Of a DNA stretch of 16,082 bases, positions 5,660 through 12,531 are shown piece by piece; positions within the stretch are counted from its first letter, which is position 1; each line of letters begins with the position of its first letter. The position numbers were made by a program, and so were the translations under genes. Location of the stretch: the NCBI GenBank assembly GCA_016288355.1, contig JAEEYY010000145.1:1-16082 (forward strand), given 5' to 3'. The DNA comes from Synergistes sp. Lineage in GTDB: Bacteria; Synergistota; Synergistia; Synergistales; Synergistaceae. The notes under the pieces are model-generated. The model had not been told where the DNA came from. It worked only from the letters and a program-made list of their open reading frames with translations, and ran no database searches.

Positions 5660-6994
5660 TTGCTCTTTCATACCTCGTATAAAGTAGAAAAGGTCATTCT
5701 GACGGGCTTCCTGCTTATGATACTGGCAGGGGCCCTTCTGTTATGGTCTGTCAACAACTATATCTGCGGACTGCCGCTTTCGCCGCTGGACGCGCTATTC
5801 ATGGCGACCTCCGGAGTCTGCGTGAACGGCCTGATAACCGTTGATATCTCCTCCGGCTTCGGCAGGGAGGCGCAGCTTGTCCTGCTGGCGCTGATACAGA
5901 TCGGAGGGCTTGGTTTCATGACGGCTATGGTCATGCTCTCGGTGGTCTTAAGAAAACGTCTCGGTCTGAAGGACCAGATCTACCTTACCGGCGCGCTCGG
6001 GGTCGAGGGCCTTCATGGAGCGCGCAATCTTTTCTTTTCGGTGATATGCTTCACGGTGCTCTTTGAAGCGATAGGGGCCGTTGCTCTTTTCGCTGCTTTC
6101 GCAGTCTGCGGAGAAAGCCTCTCTGACTCCGCCTATCTTGCTTTTTTTCATTCAATAAGCGCTTTCTGCAACGCGGGCTTCTCCACATTCAACGGAAGTC
6201 TCAGAAATTATGCCTCCACGTTTTCCGTTACCGCCATTGTCATGCTGCTCGCGGTAATAGGAGGAATAGGTTTTCCGGTATGCTCGGAATGTCTGCATCG
6301 TATCAGGCGCGGCCCGTCATACAGGCTTTCCGTTTACTCAAAACTGGTGCTGATCATTTCCGGCGGACTGCTGGCTGCAGGCACGCTGCTTTTTGCACTC
6401 TCCGAGTGGAACTGCGCCTTTGCCGAATTCCCCGCACCGCTTAAGATCTGGAACGCACTCTTCGCTTCCGTGATCGCGCGCACCGCAGGCTTTGAGACTG
6501 TGCCTTCCGGAAGTCTGTCGGAAGCGGGAACGGCGATAATGATAATCTTCATGACGATAGGAGCGTCGCCCTGCTCAACAGGCGGAGGGGCAAAGACAAC
6601 AACATTCGGAGTGCTTGCGATATCCGTATGGGACGAACTTCACGGAAGAGACACCCTGACCTTCATGAAACACACTATACCGGAACGTACGGAACGGCGC
6701 GCCATATCGCTGTTTGCGATCTATTTCTTCACTATCGTTGCCGCCGCGCTGCTACTTGGCGCAACAGAAAAAGGCTTTACTTTACGCGCGATAATTTTGG
6801 AAGCAGCCTCGGCTCTGACTACGGTAGGACTTACAGCAGGCATCACAGGCGAGCTCTCTGTTTTAGGCAAGATAATAATAATGATCCTTATGTTCTGGGG
6901 CAGGGTGGGCATCTACTCCTTTATCTCAACACTGATAAAGACAGACAATGATGCCAGAGTACGTTACCCGGAAACGCATATACCGGTAGGATAG
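5660..6994 (+). CDS. ktrB: Potassium uptake protein KtrB/TrkH family, membrane subunit
   Basis: The membrane pore subunit of a Ktr/Trk K+ uptake system, 444 residues, with four repeated membrane-pore-membrane units. The four selectivity-filter segments are visible: TSGVCVNGL (Gly57), SAFCNAGFS (Gly173), ARTAGFETV (Gly277) and ALTTVGLTAG (Gly390). The intramembrane gate loop GASPCSTGGGAKTTTF (301-316) and the C-terminal MFWGRVG follow the family pattern. The first filter has Asn where Thr is usual (CVTGL). Size fits KtrB better than the longer TrkH. The only upstream start in frame is TTG at 5660, after a TGA stop at 5651, and its ribosome-binding site is weak. It overlaps the ribosome-binding site of ktrA at its 3' end, so the two are surely co-expressed; ktrB may be read through from rplT. 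Confidence 0.92.
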   Translation: MLFHTSYKVEKVILTGFLLMILAGALLLWSVNNYICGLPLSPLDALFMATSGVCVNGLITVDISSGFGREAQLVLLALIQIGGLGFMTAMVMLSVVLRKRLGLKDQIYLTGALGVEGLHGARNLFFSVICFTVLFEAIGAVALFAAFAVCGESLSDSAYLAFFHSISAFCNAGFSTFNGSLRNYASTFSVTAIVMLLAVIGGIGFPVCSECLHRIRRGPSYRLSVYSKLVLIISGGLLAAGTLLFALSEWNCAFAEFPAPLKIWNALFASVIARTAGFETVPSGSLSEAGTAIMIIFMTIGASPCSTGGGAKTTTFGVLAISVWDELHGRDTLTFMKHTIPERTERRAISLFAIYFFTIVAAALLLGATEKGFTLRAIILEAASALTTVGLTAGITGELSVLGKIIIMILMFWGRVGIYSFISTLIKTDNDARVRYPETHIPVG

Positions 6995-7005
6995 GGGTGT
7001 GAACA

Positions 7006-7692
7006 GTGATAAACAGCAGCAGCAAGAAAAGGAGTTTTCTTGTCGTAGGGCTCGGGCGTTTCGGCTCCGCCCTGTGCGAAAAGCTTACAGGACTGGGGCA
7101 GTACGTCATAGGGGTCGATTCGATGCAGCAGCCGGTAAACGATCTTGCAGACAAGATAGCGGTCGCGGCGCAGCTTGACGTTACCGATGAAAACGCGCTG
7201 CGCAGTGTCGGCGCCGCAGAAGTCGATACTGCCGTAGTTACTATAGGCGAAGCTACGGAACAAAGCATTCTGTGTACGTCGATACTCGTAGAGATGGGGA
7301 TCCCCTTCGTGATATCCCGCGCATCAAGCAGCCTTCACGCACGGGTGCTTGAGCGCGTAGGCGCCCACCGCGTGATATATCCGGAGCGTGATATGGGCTA
7401 CAGCACAGGAGAAAAACTGGTCTTCCCGTGGTACTCGGCATTTACTCATATAGACGGAGGCGACTTCCTGCTCGGCAGCATAAGCCCGCTGCCTGAAATG
7501 ATAGGGAAGAACCTCCTTGAACTTAATTTTTCACAAAAATACAAAGTTATTGTTATACTTATGGAGTATGGCGGGGCTCAGCATACGCCGGTCCCGACGC
7601 GCAGGTTTGAAAAAGGCGACAAGATATGGGTACTGGGGCACACAGCAGATATAAACCGTCTCGCCGCCGAATGCGATATCGCAGGCCTGTAA
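7006..7692 (+). CDS. ktrA: Potassium uptake regulatory subunit KtrA (RCK/TrkA-N domain)
   Basis: The cytosolic gating subunit that forms a ring on KtrB and binds nucleotides. The 228-residue protein has an RCK_N Rossmann fold with FLVVGLGRFGSAL (GxGxxG at 15-20) and an acidic Asp38 at the end of the second strand (VIGVDS). The usual RASSSLHARVLERVGAHRVIYPERDMG segment (about 105-131) follows. A TrkA_C domain (about 145-225) ends it. The start is GTG at 7006, with AGGGG at 6993-6997 eight bases ahead. That AGGGG overlaps the ktrB stop codon. Pairing with ktrB directly upstream supports KtrA rather than the double-domain TrkA. Confidence 0.93.
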   Translation: MINSSSKKRSFLVVGLGRFGSALCEKLTGLGQYVIGVDSMQQPVNDLADKIAVAAQLDVTDENALRSVGAAEVDTAVVTIGEATEQSILCTSILVEMGIPFVISRASSSLHARVLERVGAHRVIYPERDMGYSTGEKLVFPWYSAFTHIDGGDFLLGSISPLPEMIGKNLLELNFSQKYKVIVILMEYGGAQHTPVPTRRFEKGDKIWVLGHTADINRLAAECDIAGL

Positions 7693-7711
7693 GGTTTAAT
7701 AACGGAAATTA

Positions 7712-7735
7712 TCGGATGCAGCGGCATGCGTCCGA
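7712..7735 (+). promoter_or_regulatory. Hairpin touching the pheS ribosome-binding site
   Basis: TCGGATGCA (7712-7720) and TGCGTCCGA (7727-7735) pair over 9 bp, with one G-U, around the loop GCGGCA. The last two bases of the 3' arm belong to the GAGGGAGG ribosome-binding site of pheS (7734-7741). There is no T tract, so it is not an intrinsic terminator. It could shape translation of pheS or protect the ktrA 3' end. Seen directly; function unknown. Confidence 0.5.
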
Positions 7736-7749
7736 GGGAGGCTGAATCA

Positions 7750-8829
7750 ATGGACATAGAAGAAATGAGAAAGGCTGTTAAAGACAGCGACTTTCTCGAG
7801 CGCCTTGAAAAGATAAAGAGGTCCGGGCTGGAAAAGATAGCCGACAGCTCTCTGCCCGAACATCTGCAGCTGGTGCGCGCAAATCTCCTCGACAAAAAGG
7901 GAGAGCTTACCGAAATACTGAAAAACGTAGGCAGCGCGGCGCCCGAACTGCGCAAAACTCTTGGACAGGCTGCGAACGAAGTAAAACAGATACTAAGCGA
8001 AGCAGTGGAAAAACGCCATGAACAGCTGCTTGACACTGTATCCGCGTTCTCGGGAGAGGCTGATATAACCGTCCCCGGCATCGAGCCTTTTACCGGCGGG
8101 CTGCACCCTGTAACCCAGATGTGCTATGACCTTAACGACGCCTTTCTCTCTCTCGGCTTTGAAGTATTTTCTGAAGATGAGATAACAAGCGAACAATACG
8201 CTTTTGACAACCTTAACTTTGCTCCCGAGCATCCCGCGCGCGAAAGCATGGACACATACTGGCTCAAGGATCACGACTCAGGGCACGGTGCGGAACGCCT
8301 CTGCCTGCGTCCCCATCTTACCGGGGCTTCAGTCCGCTACCTTCGCGAGCACGGAGCGCCTGCCCGTTTCGTATATCCGGGGCGCGTCTACCGCAACGAG
8401 ACCACTGATGCTCGCCACGAAAGAGCATTCTTCCAGTACGAAGCGCTTATAGTCGACAAAGATTTCTCCTTCGCCTCCGGCATGGTGCTGATAAAAACGA
8501 TTCTTGAGAGAGTATTCGGACGCGAGATCGACGTTCGCATGCGCGTGGGTTTCTTCCCGTTCGTGGAGCCCGGCTTTGAGATAGATATGAAATGCCAGGT
8601 CTGCGGAGGCAAAGGCTGCAAGGTATGCAAGCACGTCGGATGGATAGAAGTAATGCCGGGCGGCACACCTCACCCGAATGTCTTAAGAGCGGCAAACCTC
8701 GACCCGGCTGTATGGTCAGGTTTCTACATCAACATAGGCCTTGACCGTCTCGTCATGATGCGCTACGGCGTAGACGACGTACGCCTCTTCCACAGCGCCG
8801 ACCTTCGTTTCCTTAAGCAGTTCAAGTAG
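7750..8829 (+). CDS. pheS: Phenylalanyl-tRNA synthetase alpha subunit
   Basis: The catalytic subunit of the (alpha-beta)2 enzyme that charges tRNA-Phe, 359 residues. An N-terminal coiled coil (about 1-95) precedes the class II core: GGLHPVTQ (116-123), FDNLNFAPEHPARESMDTY (152-170), motif 2 FVYPGRVYRNETTDARHE (207-224), FFPFVEPG (268-275) and motif 3 GLDRLVMMRYGVDDVR (330-345). A CxxC-x4-CxxC element at 282-293 resembles the Bacillus type. The pocket is unusual: residues 325-328 read FYIN where FAFG is expected, LRPHLT (186-191) replaces LRTHTS, and QYEAL replaces QxEGL at 229-233. The ATG at 7750 follows GGGAGG by eight bases; an upstream in-frame ATG at 7726 lies within the hairpin. Followed by pheT after 11 bp. 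Confidence 0.96.
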   Translation: MDIEEMRKAVKDSDFLERLEKIKRSGLEKIADSSLPEHLQLVRANLLDKKGELTEILKNVGSAAPELRKTLGQAANEVKQILSEAVEKRHEQLLDTVSAFSGEADITVPGIEPFTGGLHPVTQMCYDLNDAFLSLGFEVFSEDEITSEQYAFDNLNFAPEHPARESMDTYWLKDHDSGHGAERLCLRPHLTGASVRYLREHGAPARFVYPGRVYRNETTDARHERAFFQYEALIVDKDFSFASGMVLIKTILERVFGREIDVRMRVGFFPFVEPGFEIDMKCQVCGGKGCKVCKHVGWIEVMPGGTPHPNVLRAANLDPAVWSGFYINIGLDRLVMMRYGVDDVRLFHSADLRFLKQFK

Positions 8830-8840
8830 GGGGAAATATC

Positions 8841-11279
8841 ATGAAGCTGTCATTGAACTGGATCAAAAAATACGTTGACCTGCCGGCAGACCTCACGATG
8901 GAGAAGCTGTCGTATGACCTTACGATGTCGACCGTAGAGGTAGAAGATGCAACAGACCTTGCCGCAAGCCTTTCAGGGCTCGTTGTCGGGCGCATACTGA
9001 CGGTAGAGCAGCATCCGGACGCCGACAAGCTCCGCATATGCACCGTAGACACCGGCGACCCAGCGCCTTCGGTCATAGTCTGCGGAGGGGTAAATCTGGC
9101 CCCGGCACAGCTGGTAGCCGTCGCCAAACCCGGCGCAATGGTCAGATGGCACGGCGAAGGCGAGCCGGTCGAAATAAGGCCGGCAAAGCTGCGCGGCGTC
9201 ATGAGCTACGGCATGATCTGCGCGTCAAGCGAGATAGGTCTTTCCGATCTCTTCCCCGCTTCACAGCACGCGGAGATAATGGATATAACGGCTCTGGACG
9301 CAAAGCCGGGGCAGCCTCTTGCGGAAGCGCTCGGGCTTGATGACGTGATACTTGAGATAGACAACAAGTCCATGACGAACCGCCCCGACCTTTGGGGGCA
9401 CTACGGCATGGCACGCGAACTGGCGGCTATCTACGATATGGAACTCAAGCCGATAGAAAAAATGCCGCTGCCTGACGGCTGCGACGGGCTTGAAATAGAA
9501 ATAGAGGCACCGGAACGCTGCCCGCGCTACTGCGCGCTGGTGATAAAAAACATCAAAAACATCCCCTCGCCCTTCGAGCTTCAGAGTATGCTCTGGCGCG
9601 TGGGCTCACGTCCGATAAACCTTCCGGTGGACATCACCAACTATCTGATGTTCGCTACAGGCGTGCCGACCCATGCCTTCGACATGAACCATGTGGGCGG
9701 CAAGATACGCGTCCGCTGCGCCGAGCCTGGCGAAAAGCTTGAGCTGCTGGACGGCACCATGCTTGATCTGACTTCAGAAGATCTTGTGATAGCAAACGCT
9801 GAAAAACCGATGGCTCTTGCCGGAATAATGGGAGGCAAACTGGACTCTATACTGCCGGAGACCACCGACATGATACTCGAAGTGGCAAACTTTGAAGCGC
9901 TGGGCATAAGAAAATCTTCACAGCGCCTTGAAGTCCGCACCGAAGGTTCCGCAAGGTGGGAAAAAGGCATCGACCCGCAGCGCTCTGATGACACTGTCGC
10001 AATGGCTGCAGGCATGATAAAGGAATTTTACCCGGAAGCGAACATAACAGGATATAAGGACGTTTACCCGCGTCCGCTCGAGCAGCAGAAGGTAAAGGTC
10101 AGTCTGGGCTTCCTGAGAAGACGCCTGGGTAAAGAGCTGTCGGCTGAAAGTGTCACCGCGATGCTGGCGCGCCTCGGCTTCACAACGGAGGTAGACGGCG
10201 ACGAACTTACCGTGACCGCTCCTTCATGGCGCTCCACAGGAGATATATCCCTGCCCGACGACATACTGGAAGAAGTGGCAAGACTCATGGGCTATGAGAG
10301 CTTCGAGTTCACGCCGCCGCAGGTTATCCTTGACAAGCCGGTAAACCAGAAGGGCGTCCGTGCCGAGCGCGCGCTGCGCGAATATCTCGCATTCCGCTGC
10401 AACATGCAGGAGATCTTTACCTACCCGTGGATAAAAGACGAGTACATCAAAGCGGCGGGCGTCCCGGAAGAAGAAATGCTCTCGCTTTCCACTCCGCCGG
10501 CGCCTGATGAAGCTCATCTGCGTTCAAGCCTTGTCCCGGGAATAATGAAAGCAGTTTCCGACAACCTCCGCTTTACCGCAGAGTTCCGCATATTCGAGCT
10601 TACGCAGGTATTCTTCGACAGGAACTTCAAAAGCGTGCGCAAAACAAGCGAAGACGAGCTCCTGCCGGAAATGGCAAGACATCTGGCCGGGGCTTTCGTG
10701 GGCTCCGACGCAAGAGAGCTGTACCGCGCAGCGAAGGGCGTACTGGCCTACATGCACCGCGCGGCACAGATAGAGGCGGTCTCATTCGCACAGGTCAAAA
10801 AGCCCGCATGGGCTGATGAAAATCTGTGGGTGAACGTAACGGCCTCAAACGGCGAGGTGATAGGCGACCTTGCGCTCGTTTCTCAGAAAAGCGCAAAAGC
10901 GGCCGGCGTCAAACACAGCCTTGCGGTCATATTTGAGATAGACGTCGAGAAACTTTCCGTGCTCCCGTCGCGCCAGAACACATTCACCCACCTTCCTGAA
11001 TATCCGCTTTCCTATTTCGACCTTTCGGTGATATTCAGCGACGCGGTAAAATGGGCCGATATAGAAGAGACTGCCAGAAAAACAGATCTCGTGACCGACG
11101 TCAGATTCATCGACGAATACCGCGGCAAACAGGTAGGCGAAGGCAAAAAGTCTGTGTCCTTCAGGGTATGGGTAGGCTCCGACAAAGGTACCCTCACATC
11201 GGAACAGATCGAGACCGTTTCAAAACAGGTCGTGAAGAAGATCGGCAAAAAATTCGGAGGAGACGTGCGCGGAGCATAA
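8841..11279 (+). CDS. pheT: Phenylalanyl-tRNA synthetase beta subunit
   Basis: The 812-residue beta subunit carries tRNA contacts and proofreading against tyrosine. In order: an N-terminal domain, a tRNA-binding OB fold (about 40-150, SGLVVGRILTVEQHPDADKL), the B3/B4 editing domain (about 212-375), B5 (about 411-485), a catalytic-like core (about 500-700, LRSSLVPGIMKAVSDNLR) and the C-terminal FDX-ACB anticodon-binding domain (about 715-811). Editing residues look intact: PTHAFD with His278, and LDGTMLDL through VRTEGSARWEKGIDP. In FDX-ACB the usual Arg-Asp reads Phe-Asp (YPLSYFDLSV, 721-730). The ATG at 8841 is six bases after AGGGGGA, which overlaps the pheS stop. Same operon as pheS, typical of bacteria. 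Confidence 0.97.
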   Translation: MKLSLNWIKKYVDLPADLTMEKLSYDLTMSTVEVEDATDLAASLSGLVVGRILTVEQHPDADKLRICTVDTGDPAPSVIVCGGVNLAPAQLVAVAKPGAMVRWHGEGEPVEIRPAKLRGVMSYGMICASSEIGLSDLFPASQHAEIMDITALDAKPGQPLAEALGLDDVILEIDNKSMTNRPDLWGHYGMARELAAIYDMELKPIEKMPLPDGCDGLEIEIEAPERCPRYCALVIKNIKNIPSPFELQSMLWRVGSRPINLPVDITNYLMFATGVPTHAFDMNHVGGKIRVRCAEPGEKLELLDGTMLDLTSEDLVIANAEKPMALAGIMGGKLDSILPETTDMILEVANFEALGIRKSSQRLEVRTEGSARWEKGIDPQRSDDTVAMAAGMIKEFYPEANITGYKDVYPRPLEQQKVKVSLGFLRRRLGKELSAESVTAMLARLGFTTEVDGDELTVTAPSWRSTGDISLPDDILEEVARLMGYESFEFTPPQVILDKPVNQKGVRAERALREYLAFRCNMQEIFTYPWIKDEYIKAAGVPEEEMLSLSTPPAPDEAHLRSSLVPGIMKAVSDNLRFTAEFRIFELTQVFFDRNFKSVRKTSEDELLPEMARHLAGAFVGSDARELYRAAKGVLAYMHRAAQIEAVSFAQVKKPAWADENLWVNVTASNGEVIGDLALVSQKSAKAAGVKHSLAVIFEIDVEKLSVLPSRQNTFTHLPEYPLSYFDLSVIFSDAVKWADIEETARKTDLVTDVRFIDEYRGKQVGEGKKSVSFRVWVGSDKGTLTSEQIETVSKQVVKKIGKKFGGDVRGA

Positions 11280-11340
11280 CGTCAGGCTACTGCCGGCTCC
11301 GCTGAAAAAAGCATACAAACAATTCTGGAGGTGCTCTATA

Positions 11341-11613
11341 ATGATCGAACAGTTTGAAAAAGTAAACGAAGCGCTGGACCGCCTTGAAAAGATACTTTCC
11401 GATACGAGAGCGGCCAAAGAGGCTCTTGAGAAAAAAGTTCTGGAGCTCAACGGCATAATAGAAGACAGGGATCTTGAGATCCTCCAGCTTCAGGAAGAGG
11501 CGGAAAAGTCCGCAGCCTCCACAAAAGCTGAAAAAGAAGAGATCAGCGGATGCCTTGAGGGGCTTCTCGGCCGCATGTACAGGCTGACATCGGAAGAGCA
11601 GCAGGAACAATAA
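11341..11613 (+). CDS. ZapB-like coiled-coil protein
   Basis: A 90-residue, almost wholly alpha-helical protein. Heptad-like leucine spacing runs from about residue 3 to 70 (FEKVNEALDRLEKIL, LEKKVLELNGIIEDRDLEILQLQEEAE). Its C-terminus reads LEGLLGRMYRL. E. coli ZapB, a small coiled-coil Z-ring protein that binds ZapA, is about 80 residues and ends with a similar LQALLGRMEEV, and its N-terminus also starts with a FEKLE-like helix. The direct neighbour downstream is a ZapA-like gene, which strengthens the link. GGAGGTG (11327-11333) lies seven bases before the ATG. Coiled coils align easily by chance, so the ZapB name is a proposal; a ZapA partner of another kind is the alternative. Confidence 0.65.
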   Translation: MIEQFEKVNEALDRLEKILSDTRAAKEALEKKVLELNGIIEDRDLEILQLQEEAEKSAASTKAEKEEISGCLEGLLGRMYRLTSEEQQEQ

Positions 11614-11631
11614 AAGAAACCGCTTAAGACA

Positions 11632-11910
11632 ATGGACGATATTCGCGAGATAAAGTCCCTGGGCGACGGCAGGTACACCTTCTGGATAGGGCGCGGGAAA
11701 TACACCCTCTCTACAAAAATAGATTCCGCGCGCTTTCTGCGTATCGTGGAAACTGTCGGAGCCGTCGCGGACGCTTTCCCGCAGAATCTGGGGCAGGATG
11801 AGCGCCTTGTACTCTCGCTGCTTGCGCTGGGGAACAGAGTCGAAGAGCTGAACGAAAGGATAGCGGCTCTTAACGAAAAATTCGGCGGCTCTGACGGTAC
11901 CGGACAGTGA
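11632..11910 (+). CDS. zapA: Cell division protein ZapA-like
   Basis: A 92-residue protein with the ZapA layout. An N-terminal beta-hairpin domain, RYTFWIGRGKYTLSTKIDSARFLRIVETV, leads into a long C-terminal helix, DERLVLSLLALGNRVEELNERIAALNEKF, matching the family's helix with its leucine/alanine-asparagine motif. ZapA tetramers crosslink FtsZ filaments at the division site. The family assignment is by pattern, not exact identity. Gene order pheT - zapA - cvpA - mutS2 is the same as in Bacillus (which also has rnhC and polX in it), which supports the call. No good ribosome-binding site precedes the ATG at 11632, 18 bp after the upstream stop, so translational coupling is likely. The stop overlaps the cvpA start (GTGA). 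Confidence 0.75.
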   Translation: MDDIREIKSLGDGRYTFWIGRGKYTLSTKIDSARFLRIVETVGAVADAFPQNLGQDERLVLSLLALGNRVEELNERIAALNEKFGGSDGTGQ

Positions 11911-12503
11911 GTCTGTTCGGATTCGGTTTCCTGGACATATTCTTCATCGTCCTGGCGCTCTACTTTATTGTGCGCGGGATGTTCCGCGGATTTCTTGGAG
12001 AGCTGATAACGCTGGCGGGCTTTGCCGCCTCCTTTTACCTTTCATTCCATTACTCCGGGGCTGTGGGGCACATCTTCTCCTCGGCCTCGGGGACTAATGT
12101 CTATGCGGCGCAGGCGGTCGCGGCGGTGCTTATATGGATCGCCGTTACGATGGCCGCGGCCGTTCTGCGCATGATCGCAAAAAAGATCGTGGGAGCAGCG
12201 CGGCTCGGCGCCGTCGACAAGCTGCTCGGGCTCTTCTCGGGCGTGATAAAGACCGTTGTTGTCGTCTACGTCGTTATAACTGCCGGCATCCTTCTTGCGC
12301 CTGTAATGAGCCCGACATGGATGTCAAAAAGCGACATCCTGCGCTACGCGGGCAGAGGCTGGCCGCAGATCCGTGAAACGTTCATAGACTTAAACATTCT
12401 TCCTGAAGGCACATCACTGCCTGACGGCACGCTGGAACAGATACTCCGCCCCTACCGCACCGGTTCCGAAGGGCCTGAAGGTTTTTCATCACAGCAGTCA
12501 TAA
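11907..12503 (+). CDS. cvpA: CvpA family inner-membrane protein
   Basis: A 198-residue membrane protein with four hydrophobic segments (about 8-23, 29-47, 67-90 and 109-132), then a soluble tail. Family marks are the RGMFRGFLGELITLAGF segment after the first helix and AVDKLLGLFSGVIKT before the fourth. In E. coli CvpA is needed for colicin V production and has been linked to purine-operon and envelope stress effects; its molecular role is unclear. The start is GTG at 11907, overlapping the zapA TGA by four bases, a sign of coupled translation. Placed before mutS2 as in Bacillus, where the homologue is YshB. The C-terminus is Gly/Ser/Gln-rich and probably disordered. Confidence 0.88.
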   Translation: MSLFGFGFLDIFFIVLALYFIVRGMFRGFLGELITLAGFAASFYLSFHYSGAVGHIFSSASGTNVYAAQAVAAVLIWIAVTMAAAVLRMIAKKIVGAARLGAVDKLLGLFSGVIKTVVVVYVVITAGILLAPVMSPTWMSKSDILRYAGRGWPQIRETFIDLNILPEGTSLPDGTLEQILRPYRTGSEGPEGFSSQQS

Positions 12504-12531
12504 TAATACTCTGTAAACAACGAATACCGAT

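Noticed and set aside
7551..7559. Extended -10-like TGTTATACT inside ktrA as a pheS promoter
   Set aside because: It is within coding sequence, no -35 at correct spacing, and about 190 bp from pheS; a chance AT-rich match is likely.
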